Assembly (NCBI RefSeq): GCF_028712425.1
Contig: NZ_JAQTQD010000018.1
Span: 1-55,120 of the forward strand
From: Methanoregula sp.
Lineage (GTDB): Archaea > Halobacteriota > Methanomicrobia > Methanomicrobiales > Methanospirillaceae
Reading direction: 5' to 3'
DNA length: 55,120 nucleotides
Positions 44,145-52,669 of the stretch are shown here, piece after piece. The stretch's first letter is position 1; every line of letters begins with the position of its first letter. The notes under the pieces were generated by a model. It did not search any database, was not told where the DNA came from, and saw only the letters and a program-made list of their open reading frames with translations. The translations under genes and the position numbers were made by a program.

Positions 44145-44285
44145 TGTCAGGATGAGGACATAGATGATCAGGAACGCGAGGATCACTGCTCCTGCGAGCA
44201 CGATGATGAGCTTGTAATCCGAATTCGTTTTCTCTGCTTTTTTGTTCTTTTCAAAGGTTTTCGGTCGTTTCTTATTCGGGGCCAT
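44133..44285 (-). CDS. Small single-helix membrane protein (50 aa)
   Basis: A 50-residue frame with GGAG five bases before its ATG. The first 24 residues are very basic (MAPNKKRPKTFEKNKKAEKT) and the rest is one membrane helix (about 26-46, LIIVLAGAVILAFLIIYVLI). The inside-positive rule places the basic end in the cytoplasm. It overlaps the end of the PAS relic on the other strand and precedes no gene on its own strand. Codon pattern and signal look genuine; the function is unknown. Confidence 0.6.
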   Translation of the reverse strand: MAPNKKRPKTFEKNKKAEKTNSDYKLIIVLAGAVILAFLIIYVLILTSPA

Positions 44286-44405
44286 TGCTGCTCCAGGATG
44301 AATTACGTGATCAGGATGCGTGATCCAATGCCATAAACATACTCTCCTGTTACCTGTGGTTCAGGTGACGTGTGATGGAGGAGTTGTCTCAGAAAAAGGA
44401 CCGTT

Positions 44406-47400
44406 TCAGGAGAACCGGTACCCCTGTGCCTGGACGAGCGAGAGCATCTCGTGCACCTGTTCTTCCTGTTTCCGGGTGAGTTTCCTGCCTTTCTGGATGA
44501 GCCGGCCCATCTTCACGATCTGCATCCTCTGTTCCTGCGAGAGTGTGCCTGAGTGGTGGGCCCATTTCAGGACGTCAAGCCACTGGGCGCGGTTGAACGC
44601 TATCCCCGGGAAAGGGATGCTCCCGCTATGGTCCGGGACACGTGGTGCTGCATCGTCGTTATCCGGCAGGTCATCCTCACCTGTTGTTTCCTCTTCGGGG
44701 ATCTCATCATCCTCTTCCGTTTCTCCTTCATCGTCACCGGACAAGGGCATTTCAGCGCACAGGTCTTCGTCGCCTTCCCCGGCCGCAACTTCCTGGATGA
44801 TGGTGACTTTCGGCAGCTCCTCTTCCTCTCTTGTTTCTTCCGGCTCGTCTTCGAAAAGGTCCTCGACATTTTTGATCTGCGGTTCAGGCGGGGTGGCCGT
44901 GCCCGGCATCTTCACCGGGCTCAGGGACTGCGGTTGTTTTCCGATACTGACCGGCAGGTCGGGCCCTTTTACAACCAGTTCCCTCTTCTTTGCTTTCTCG
45001 GACTCCAGTTCTTCTTCCTGCAGGGAACCGGACCGGGAGGAGCTTTTCGCCGCGCTGGCAACGAGCCGCTCCTGTGCATCCATGTGGCTTTCCCATTCAT
45101 CGGCTAGTGCCACCCGGGCATGGTCAATCTCCTCTTCGAGGCTGACCACCTTGTCCTCTGCTGCCTGCTTTTCCCGTGACAAGGTTTCGACCCGATTCTC
45201 CAGTTCCTGCACCGTTGCCTGTGACAGGTCAAGCTCCGCATCCAGGTGCTGGATTCGATCGGAGAGCTCCGCCTCCCGGGTCTTCCCGGTCGCTTCTGCC
45301 GATGCAAGCAGCCTAAAGAGGCGTTCGCGTTCGGATTCGGCCGCGCGACGGTCCTGTTCCTCTTTTGCCAGGGCTGAAGCAAGGGATTTTTGTTCGGCTG
45401 CTGCCGTTTCCAGCCCGGCTGCGATCCGTTCCCTCTCTTCTCTCTCCCCTTTCTGGGATTCTTCCAGGATGTCTCGTTCCCGCTGGCTGGATTCCAGTTC
45501 CGTTCTCACCCTCCCAAGTTCATCCATGAGGGAGGCGATCTCTGTTTTTGATTCGGCATGGTCGGCCCGCGCTGTGGCAAGTCCTGACTCCATCTCCTTT
45601 GCCCCGGCTTCAGCCTGTTCGAGAGCCGCCCTGAGCGATTCCACCTGGCGGGAAGTTTCTGCCTGGAGAGAGCCGGCCTGCCCGAGTTCCGCCTCAAGGT
45701 CCCGGATGCGCAGGGAAGCCTTCTCAAGGGAGTTCTCGGCTACAGATCGTGTTGCAAGGGCCGCGTCCCGGTCAGCAAGGACCCGGTCCAGCTCTTTTCT
45801 GAGCTCGTCCCGCTCTCCCCGTACCGCCTCGTACCGGTCCTGCGCCTCTTTCACGGCTGCGTCCCGCTCGCGTGCCTCTTCTGCCACCTGGTCTTCTGCA
45901 GCCCGGAGTGCTTCGCCTGCCTGTGACAATGTCTCCTTCAGCGCGCTGAGTTCCTGCCTCAGTGCTGAGCTCTCGCTCATCGCCGTGTCGCGTGCGCCGG
46001 TTATCGCGTCAAGTTCGGTTTTTAACCCGGCAATGTCCAGCTCCCGTGCCTCCAGCACTGCAGAAACCCGGGTGAGTCTCTCCTTGAGTGCACCGATCTC
46101 CGTTTTGGAGGCTTCCCTGCTGACCCTGAGTTCCTCTTCTGCCCCCTGTTTTCCGGTACTGAGATCTGCCACCTGCTGATCAAGGGAAGCGGTACGGACT
46201 TTCTCTGCCTCCAGTTCTTTTCCCGTAAGGGAGAGGTTTTCTTCGAGGTTCCGGATTGCCTCTTCCTGCTCCTGGATTTTCGCTGTCAGCTCCTCACTGC
46301 TCTTCCTGCTCACATCGGTAAGGGCAGCTATCTCGGTGACCAGGTTCTGCACCCGCTCTCTCTCGGAAAGGAGATCGGCTTGCAACTGCTCACCCTCAAG
46401 AGCGAGTTCATGGGCCATCTTCTCGGCCTGCTCTTTTCTCGCTGTTGTCTCAGAGAGAAGCGTCTCTGCGTCAGTATTCTTTGTTGTCTCAAGGGCAAGC
46501 GATTCCTCTGTTGCCTTGAGATCTGCGCTCGTTGCAGCAAGGTGCTCCGAGATCGTTGCGAGCTGCCGGCCCAGGTCGCCTGTCTCCTCGGTATAACGCC
46601 GGGCAAGATCGGCAGCCTCACTGGTAAGCCGGTTGATCTCCCCCTCAGCGTCAGCGATATGGGATTTCCCGGCACTGATCTCGGCTTCCAGCCTCCGGAT
46701 CTCATCAAGGCTCTCCTGGTTCCTTTGGTCTTTCTCTGCCCCCTCTGTCGTGAGCGCTCCAATGGCCTGCTCTTTCTGGCGGAGCGTCGCGTTCAGTGCC
46801 TCGATGGACCTGGACTGGTCACGGACCCGCTCTTCAAGTTCCACGATCGATGCCGAGAGGTTCTCTCTTTCCCCGGTTATGCGGATAATATCCCCTGAAC
46901 GGTTGACCGCGATCTCGAACGAGGAAAGGAGGAATTCCAGCAATCTTCGACGGTCTGCTGTTACAACGAACTGCTGGTCATCATGCTGGATCTTGAACTG
47001 CGTCTTGATCTGTTCCGGGGTGGGGCGCTCAACAGGAGTGACCAGCATTCCCTGGACCAGGGAAGCGAAGTAGGCAGGATCGAAAGGGGAGGAGATGAAA
47101 TTGTCTGCATTGCAGTCAAGGACGTGGAGGAGATCGGATAGGTTCGATGCAGTGGTCACGATAAGGACCGGAACGACCCAGAGGTCGTAATCGGCCTTTA
47201 AGGTCTGGCAGAGCTCGTAGGACTCCTGCCGGAGCGTTACCGAATCGCAGATCAGGAGGTTGGGTTTTCCTGACCGCAGCGATTCGAACAGTTGTTGGGC
47301 GTCGGAAAAGAAGGTTGCCCGGTAACCCAGGTTTTCCAGGTCGCGGGCCTGCAGGGGTGAACCGGTTGTGCTGGTACTCAGAACGAAAATATCAATGATA

Positions 47401-47432
47401 TTATCGTTCCCATCTGACAGGGAGCCGTTCAT
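44406..47432 (-). CDS. Giant receiver/coiled-coil protein
   Basis: A 1008-residue protein. Residues 1-130 form a receiver-like domain (IDIFVLSTSTT, PNLLICDSVTLRQESYELCQ, VPVLIVTTASN), with the phosphoacceptor Asp in LLICD but without the usual acidic pair near the start. Residues about 185-830 are an almost uninterrupted coiled coil rich in Glu, Ala, Arg and Leu. An acidic linker follows (about 870-935), then a compact helical C-terminal domain (PFPGIAFNRAQWLDVLKWAH and RKLTRKQEEQVHEMLSLVQA). It could be a long scaffold or length-measuring protein controlled by phosphorylation. Similar plans occur in methanogens, but the function is unknown. Confidence 0.85.
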   Translation of the reverse strand: MNGSLSDGNDNIIDIFVLSTSTTGSPLQARDLENLGYRATFFSDAQQLFESLRSGKPNLLICDSVTLRQESYELCQTLKADYDLWVVPVLIVTTASNLSDLLHVLDCNADNFISSPFDPAYFASLVQGMLVTPVERPTPEQIKTQFKIQHDDQQFVVTADRRRLLEFLLSSFEIAVNRSGDIIRITGERENLSASIVELEERVRDQSRSIEALNATLRQKEQAIGALTTEGAEKDQRNQESLDEIRRLEAEISAGKSHIADAEGEINRLTSEAADLARRYTEETGDLGRQLATISEHLAATSADLKATEESLALETTKNTDAETLLSETTARKEQAEKMAHELALEGEQLQADLLSERERVQNLVTEIAALTDVSRKSSEELTAKIQEQEEAIRNLEENLSLTGKELEAEKVRTASLDQQVADLSTGKQGAEEELRVSREASKTEIGALKERLTRVSAVLEARELDIAGLKTELDAITGARDTAMSESSALRQELSALKETLSQAGEALRAAEDQVAEEARERDAAVKEAQDRYEAVRGERDELRKELDRVLADRDAALATRSVAENSLEKASLRIRDLEAELGQAGSLQAETSRQVESLRAALEQAEAGAKEMESGLATARADHAESKTEIASLMDELGRVRTELESSQRERDILEESQKGEREERERIAAGLETAAAEQKSLASALAKEEQDRRAAESERERLFRLLASAEATGKTREAELSDRIQHLDAELDLSQATVQELENRVETLSREKQAAEDKVVSLEEEIDHARVALADEWESHMDAQERLVASAAKSSSRSGSLQEEELESEKAKKRELVVKGPDLPVSIGKQPQSLSPVKMPGTATPPEPQIKNVEDLFEDEPEETREEEELPKVTIIQEVAAGEGDEDLCAEMPLSGDDEGETEEDDEIPEEETTGEDDLPDNDDAAPRVPDHSGSIPFPGIAFNRAQWLDVLKWAHHSGTLSQEQRMQIVKMGRLIQKGRKLTRKQEEQVHEMLSLVQAQGYRFS

Positions 47433-47637
47433 TACAATCTCTCACACGTGTGACTGGGTCTCATCCATCCAGGATGCCTGATTAATACTATAATATACTC
47501 TATTATAGCATTTCTGGTCGATTGGGCCCTGTGAATGTCACGAAAATCAAAAATCCGTGCAAAAATGCAGGCGCATGGGCGGGTGCCTGTGGGGCGGGGC
47601 CCGATTCCTTTTCCGGAACAGTTTTGCTATAGATTTT

Positions 47638-48519
47638 TTACCGCCCCGATTCCTCATGCCCTTCTGCAAGCCACCAGTCGATGAGTGCCCGGGCAATGCT
47701 TATCCTTTTGGGGATGTCAGGCAGGCTTTCCCTGTCAAACCAGCCTGCTGAGACGATCTCGTTGTTGTCGATCGCGATCTCCCCGCCGGCATAGTCCACA
47801 ACAAACCCGATCATCAGGGAGTCCGGGAACGGCCAGGGCTCGCTGCCCAGGTAGCGGATGTTCGTAATTTCAATGCCAACCTCCTCTTTGACTTCTCTTC
47901 GTACCGCCTCCTCAAGGTTCTCGCCCGGTGCGACAAAGCCGGCGAGAACGCTGTGGAATCCGGGAGGAAACCGGGGAGACCGGGCAAGAAGAATCTGGTC
48001 ATCCTTGCGGATCACGACGATGATTGCAGGCGACATGCGGGGGTACGTCACCTGGCCGCAGGAATCGCAGACTTTTGCGCGCTCTTCCTTTGACTGCCGC
48101 GTCTCGCTGCCGCACTGCCCGCAGAACCGGGTTGTCCGGTCGAACGCGATGATACGCACGGCAAGGGCGGCGAGAGCGAGTTCGTTGTCGGAAAGGATTA
48201 GATGGAGAGCGCGGATATCCGGGTAAAACGCAGAGCCGGGGACTGCCGGATCCTCCCTCACCTCCATCGCATAACAGGCCACGCCGTTCCGGTGTCCTAA
48301 GTACTGGCTGCGCACGATTTCCCGGACCGCATCTATTCTGTCGCGGCTGAACAGGAGGGCGGGAGGGTCGCCGGATTGCAGGTAAACACCCTGTTCCCGG
48401 ACAATTACCCATTCTGCGTCCTTTGGCGGCTCTGCCGGCTCCGGGTAGAGCGGTTCGAGAAATGCCGATGAGAAGACTGCCTTATGGGGGAATGATTGGT
48501 GGACGTATTCTGTTGCCAT
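47638..48519 (-). CDS. nudC: NADH pyrophosphatase-like Nudix hydrolase (NudC)
   Basis: A 293-residue protein with an N-terminal domain, a zinc ribbon (CGQCGSETRQSKEERAKVCD-SCG) and a complete Nudix box (GFVAPGENLEEAVRREVKEE-VGIEI), followed by the NudC-type segment SEPWPFPDSLMIGF. NudC enzymes split NADH to NMNH and AMP and can remove NAD caps from RNA. All four zinc cysteines and the Nudix glutamates are present. Confidence 0.94.
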   Translation of the reverse strand: MATEYVHQSFPHKAVFSSAFLEPLYPEPAEPPKDAEWVIVREQGVYLQSGDPPALLFSRDRIDAVREIVRSQYLGHRNGVACYAMEVREDPAVPGSAFYPDIRALHLILSDNELALAALAVRIIAFDRTTRFCGQCGSETRQSKEERAKVCDSCGQVTYPRMSPAIIVVIRKDDQILLARSPRFPPGFHSVLAGFVAPGENLEEAVRREVKEEVGIEITNIRYLGSEPWPFPDSLMIGFVVDYAGGEIAIDNNEIVSAGWFDRESLPDIPKRISIARALIDWWLAEGHEESGR

Positions 48520-48595
48520 CGCCAGACCTTTTGGAAGGTTTGCCCCGGAACCACAAAAACAATCGCCCCGGTCTCCCTTGATCCACCGAGAGGTT

Positions 48596-48621
48596 ATTAA
48601 CCGCGATCCGCGGATAGTTAA
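48596..48621. promoter_or_regulatory. Nested inverted repeat before the HprK-like gene
   Basis: TTAAC and GTTAA flank CCGCG-ATC-CGCGG. A related CGCGATCCACGGAGG follows and supplies the ribosome binding site of the next gene. It may be an operator or a leader hairpin. Confidence 0.35.
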
Positions 48622-48650
48622 TCATCGCGATCCACGGAGGCAGGATTGTT

Positions 48651-49610
48651 TTGGCCTACCAGGTAACCCTCATTACCCCCGAAGAGAAAGACCGGCTGGC
48701 TGCCCGGTTCATGCCCTCGGTACGGTACGAGATCAAGTCCGAGATCTATGGCTGCTGCATCAAGCTCCTTTCCGACGATCCCGTACTGAAAGACACGTGG
48801 CAGGAGAACTTTTACTCCATGTCCCAGAATATCCGGTCGCACGGGAGGATGTTCGTTTTCCGCGACCCGGAATCTCCCCCCGATTCGGTCTTCTATGATT
48901 CCAAGACCCGGACCGTGTTCCTCTTCAATGTCGGATATTACGGGTGGGTGAAGTCGCTTGCCCTCAGCCTGGCAGGGGATATTCTCGAAGAACAACATGC
49001 CATCTTCTCGATGCATGGGGCGCTTGTTGATATCCGCGGAAGCGGTCTCTGTCTCACGGGAACCTCCGGGGCCGGCAAGACAACACAGACCTATGGCCTG
49101 CTGAAGGATCCCGGCACACGCATTGTGTCGGACGACTGGTTCTTCTCCCGGGTCTTCGGCCCCGAGATCCTCTCCTACGGTTCCGAGAAGAACTTCTATA
49201 TCCGGCAGGATCTGGAGACGGTCTGGAAAGAGTACGGCGGGCTCGTCCGGGCAGATGAATACGACCGGGACGGGCGTGCGGTTGCCGACATCCGCTGGGT
49301 GATTGGCAAAGGACGTCTCCTCCCCATGACAACGCTGAGGACCGTGATCATTCTCAAGCGCGACCCGTCCGACCGGAATGCCGTGCAGTCCCTCAACCCG
49401 GATACTGCCCTTGACCTGTTCACGGAACACCGCTTCTTCAACCCCCACCATCTCGACTCTTCCCCCTACAAGATGGCAATCCGGACACAGTACCTGCGGG
49501 ACCTTCTCAACCGGACCACAGTCTACGAGGTGAATACCACCGGGACGCCGGCGGAGACCCAGCGGCTGATCCGGTCTCTTGCGGCGATCCCGCAGGACGA
49601 TTCACCCTGA
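48651..49610 (+). CDS. HprK-like P-loop protein
   Basis: A 319-residue protein with a Walker A loop GTSGAGKTT (137-145) preceded by HGALVDIRGSGLCL, the arrangement of HPr kinase/phosphorylase C-terminal domains, and DDWFFSRV after it. The first 120 residues form a separate domain. The start is a TTG at 48651 with CGGAGG ten bases before; there is no in-frame ATG before residue 21. Archaea usually lack the sugar PTS, so the target is unlikely to be HPr. A kinase for another protein or small molecule is more likely. Confidence 0.75.
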   Translation: MAYQVTLITPEEKDRLAARFMPSVRYEIKSEIYGCCIKLLSDDPVLKDTWQENFYSMSQNIRSHGRMFVFRDPESPPDSVFYDSKTRTVFLFNVGYYGWVKSLALSLAGDILEEQHAIFSMHGALVDIRGSGLCLTGTSGAGKTTQTYGLLKDPGTRIVSDDWFFSRVFGPEILSYGSEKNFYIRQDLETVWKEYGGLVRADEYDRDGRAVADIRWVIGKGRLLPMTTLRTVIILKRDPSDRNAVQSLNPDTALDLFTEHRFFNPHHLDSSPYKMAIRTQYLRDLLNRTTVYEVNTTGTPAETQRLIRSLAAIPQDDSP

Positions 49611-49635
49611 TTACAGTGGGCAGCCGGCCGGTACT

Positions 49636-50430
49636 TCAGTACCCGGTCGCATAATAATACCCGTCATCCTTCCGGATAGTGACCGGGACATCAAAGAGCC
49701 GGCTGATCGGGCCATCGGCCAGCAAATCTTCTTTTTGGCCGTCACCCACGAATGTCCCGTTCTTCATCAGGATGACCCGGTCGATCTCCGGTATGATGTC
49801 CTGCAGGTTGTGGGTGACAAGAATAATCGCGGTTCCGGCAGAAGCGATCTTCCGCAATGTCTTGCGGAACGCATGAAGCGCATGGAGGTCGAGGCTGTTT
49901 GTTGGCTCGTCCAGGACCAGGACATCCGGGTCATGGACCATTGCCCTCCCGATCAGGAACCGGCGCGCCTCTCCTGATGAAAGTTCTGTCATCGGCCGAA
50001 GGGAGAGATGGTCCACTTCGAGAAATGCGCTGATCTCGTCTGCTTTCTGCTCCATTTCTGGTGTTACGTCGCGGTTGAATAACCCGATACTGGAGAAGAA
50101 ACCAGAGAGGATGACCTCCCTTCCGGTGATCTCCCGCGTGAAGGCATACTGGAGATCATTGGAGACCACCCCGAATGCCGAACGCAACGAGAACACGTCC
50201 CACGTATCCTTCCCGCAGACCCGGAAGATGACCGGCCCGCGGTCAAGCACCGGGTAAAACTCCCGCATGATTGTTTTTATTAACGTGGATTTACCCGCAC
50301 CGTTGGGCCCGAGGATTGCCACGCTCTCGCCCCGCCGGATAGCGAGCGAGAGGGAATCAAGGACCATCTTCTCCCCGTGGAAGACCGTGACGTTCTCAAA
50401 CTCCAGGAAGGGGGGATCGTGTGCGTTCAT
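49636..50430 (-). CDS. Stand-alone ABC ATPase (ModF-like)
   Basis: A 264-residue ATPase with Walker A GPNGAGKST, signature ELSSGEARRFLIGRAM, Walker B VLVLDEPTNSLD and H-loop VTHNLQDII. It has no adjacent permease or binding protein. The general plan recalls ModF/PhrA-like ATPases and the ATPases of metal transporters. It may serve a transporter encoded elsewhere or act without one. Confidence 0.85.
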   Translation of the reverse strand: MNAHDPPFLEFENVTVFHGEKMVLDSLSLAIRRGESVAILGPNGAGKSTLIKTIMREFYPVLDRGPVIFRVCGKDTWDVFSLRSAFGVVSNDLQYAFTREITGREVILSGFFSSIGLFNRDVTPEMEQKADEISAFLEVDHLSLRPMTELSSGEARRFLIGRAMVHDPDVLVLDEPTNSLDLHALHAFRKTLRKIASAGTAIILVTHNLQDIIPEIDRVILMKNGTFVGDGQKEDLLADGPISRLFDVPVTIRKDDGYYYATGY

Positions 50431-50477
50431 GTTCAGGCAGGTTCCCTTGGTTTTTTCCCGTGATCCGATCTTCCGGA

Positions 50478-52277
50478 TTATACAATCCTGTTTACCTGGA
50501 TCATGTAGGTGTTCCGCGTGTCCTCCCCATGACTTACCGCGAGTGAGGCACCGGCCCGTTCACAGAGCCCGGTGAGGAACCGGTCTGTTTTCCGTGACTC
50601 GCACTCCGGTGAAGATGACGGGGTGGTGCCGGAGATGCTGACTGTCGCGTCGCCCCCGCTGCCGCATACCGCTATCCGGATGGCAGGGGATCCTTTTCCC
50701 ACGAGGTCTTCGAGAATATAGGTCAGGATATCGGCAAAATTTTCACGGTCAATGGTAACAAACAGCGCATCCGGCGCGTTGCCAATCACCACGTCCATGT
50801 CCTCAAGAAGGGGTCGGGTCCCGATGCTTGCGAGCAGGACACGGGCAAATGCCTTTTCATCATCTGTGGAGGAGAACACCGCATTGCAGGAGATGGGCGG
50901 AATTGTCAGGCCTTCGATAAGGGCTTCGATGAGTGACGAGAGGTCCACTACGGAGACCTCGCGCGGAGGCGTGAATCCGCGGAAGATGGTGATATAGTCC
51001 GAAAGGAGCCGTTCCGTGCGGCGGACAATGCCCGGGTCGATGATATGCGCCAGTTCGTCCGTTTTGAACGTCCGCTGCAGCTTGCCGACCACCTGCCCGG
51101 CCTTGAGTGCCAGGTGGACCGAGACGCCTTTTTTCTTATGGTGTTCGTCGGAGAATGTCCTGAACGCATCAAGGAGCTCATCAATGTCATCACCCTTGAT
51201 GAGGGTGCCGAGTTCCTCTGCTGTCCCCGACTCCTCAAGTTCATCAAGCACATACGAGACATAATAGAGCCGCCCGGCCATGACCGTGAAGAGCTGGTTC
51301 ACCTGCTCCATGATGTCTTCGGCATACGTAGCAATCTCTGCAGCGCGGTCCGGGTTGAATTCGGCAATATCGGCAAGGGTGGCGGCGTCCCGCTTTACGA
51401 GCGGGAGCATCTTTTTAGCATCGGCAACGGGGATAAGGCGCCCGTGGCCCGGGCAGAGCACTGAGATCTCCCCCTTGTCCAGCAGGACGCCAATCCCGTC
51501 AAGCGAGCGGACGAGGTCCTCCTGCGACCACCCGACCAGGCCGGCTATCCCCGGGTTGGCCGCGAAGAAGAGGTCACCGATGAAGAGCAATCCGCCCATG
51601 CGGATGCAGATGCTGTCCCTGCTGTGGCCGGGGGTATGGAAGACCTCAAGCGGTGGACTGGCAGGCCCGAACACGATGGTCTCCCGGTTGAGGCTCAGGG
51701 ATGTTGCACCTGCAGGGAACGCTGTCACCGTAGCAAGTGCGCCATTTGAGAAGCAGAGCTCAACGGGCTCCCCGGGATGTTCCCTGCGGTCGCTGGTGAC
51801 GAGATGGAACCCTGCCTTTATCGGGGCTATTGTTGTATTGAACATCGCGGCCTGCGTCATCGCAGCATCACCGCGTTCGAGGCAGGCGGCGCCTTCCTCC
51901 TGCACCATGAGCACCGCTGCCCCGGCAACCGCGAGTGCCGGCGTGTTCTGGATCGCGATAAAATGGTCGATATGTGCATGCGTCAGAAGGATGAAAAACG
52001 GGCGCTCCTTTGCGGCCCGGCACTCCGTCACCACCTGCATGAGCTGTTCTGCCTGTGCGGCAAGGCCGCCAGGATCGATCAGGATGATGGCATCCGGCGT
52101 CTGGATGATGTATGAGTTGGACGATACGGTGTCGATCTTCCGGATAAGCGGAAAAATTGTTGCCCCGCCCGCTCCGGGCAGGGGCTGCCATTCAAGAGAA
52201 ACCAGCTGGTCGTTACCAGCCGGCAAGGGCCTCTCCCTCAGATGGGTAGATAGAAAAGATCGAGGTGAATCCTGCAA
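50478..52277 (-). CDS. Metallo-beta-lactamase-fold protein fused to a kinase-like region
   Basis: A 599-residue protein. The N-terminal metallo-beta-lactamase domain has the metal motif THAHIDH (99-105) and later FHTPGHSRDS, LLFIGDLFF and LCPGHG. A helical middle follows (about 300-430), then a segment like a histidine-kinase dimerisation helix (LLSDYITIFRGF) and a degenerate ATPase-like end (ENFADILTYILEDLVGKGSP AIRIAV). The frame overlaps the STAS gene by 65 bp from ATG 52277; a TTG at 52226 with GGAG six bases before it would cut this to 14 bp. Coexpression with the STAS protein links it to the partner-switching genes next door. Confidence 0.8.
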   Translation of the reverse strand: MQDSPRSFLSTHLRERPLPAGNDQLVSLEWQPLPGAGGATIFPLIRKIDTVSSNSYIIQTPDAIILIDPGGLAAQAEQLMQVVTECRAAKERPFFILLTHAHIDHFIAIQNTPALAVAGAAVLMVQEEGAACLERGDAAMTQAAMFNTTIAPIKAGFHLVTSDRREHPGEPVELCFSNGALATVTAFPAGATSLSLNRETIVFGPASPPLEVFHTPGHSRDSICIRMGGLLFIGDLFFAANPGIAGLVGWSQEDLVRSLDGIGVLLDKGEISVLCPGHGRLIPVADAKKMLPLVKRDAATLADIAEFNPDRAAEIATYAEDIMEQVNQLFTVMAGRLYYVSYVLDELEESGTAEELGTLIKGDDIDELLDAFRTFSDEHHKKKGVSVHLALKAGQVVGKLQRTFKTDELAHIIDPGIVRRTERLLSDYITIFRGFTPPREVSVVDLSSLIEALIEGLTIPPISCNAVFSSTDDEKAFARVLLASIGTRPLLEDMDVVIGNAPDALFVTIDRENFADILTYILEDLVGKGSPAIRIAVCGSGGDATVSISGTTPSSSPECESRKTDRFLTGLCERAGASLAVSHGEDTRNTYMIQVNRIV

Positions 52278-52545
52278 GCTTGAGGATCTTCAGGACCTCG
52301 GGAGAGAGGGCGCAGATCCCGAATTTGTCCCCGGGGTTTTTCAGTTTCTTTGCCGTGGCAAGGAGCACGCGGAGGCCGCCGCTGCTGATATAGGTGACAC
52401 CGGCAAAGTCCAGCAGGACCTTCCGCTGTCCGCCATCGATAACCTTGTTGATTGCCTGTTCCAGTTCCGGTGCAGTGGCAGTGTCAATCCTGCCATTAAG
52501 GGAAAGGGTGGTTGCATTGTCCTTACTGGTAGTTTTTATTTCCAT
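52213..52545 (-). CDS. STAS-domain antagonist (RsbV/SpoIIAA-like)
   Basis: A 110-residue STAS protein (TTLSLNGRIDTATAPELEQA, LLDFAGVTYISSGGLRVLLA). The phosphorylatable serine is S55 in the SSG motif. In bacteria such proteins are phosphorylated by an RsbW-type kinase and reactivated by a PP2C phosphatase. Both partners are encoded just across the 124-bp divergent gap. Archaea have no sigma factor of this kind, so the end target must be something else. Confidence 0.92.
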   Translation of the reverse strand: MEIKTTSKDNATTLSLNGRIDTATAPELEQAINKVIDGGQRKVLLDFAGVTYISSGGLRVLLATAKKLKNPGDKFGICALSPEVLKILKLAGFTSIFSIYPSEGEALAGW

Positions 52546-52669
52546 ATTTGTTCCCCAAAAGTATCCTGAATTCTTTTGTTATGTCGGCGCTGGAAAATGA
52601 TAATCCTATCTCCTTTGCATTGTGCAAGCAGGCTTATGAAGAAACGGGGCACATGGGTAATGATAATTC

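Noticed and set aside
44320-46179. Ser-rich 619-codon frame opposite the coiled-coil gene
   Set aside because: It is the antisense of Glu/Ala/Arg-rich codons, giving artificial Ser-rich protein.
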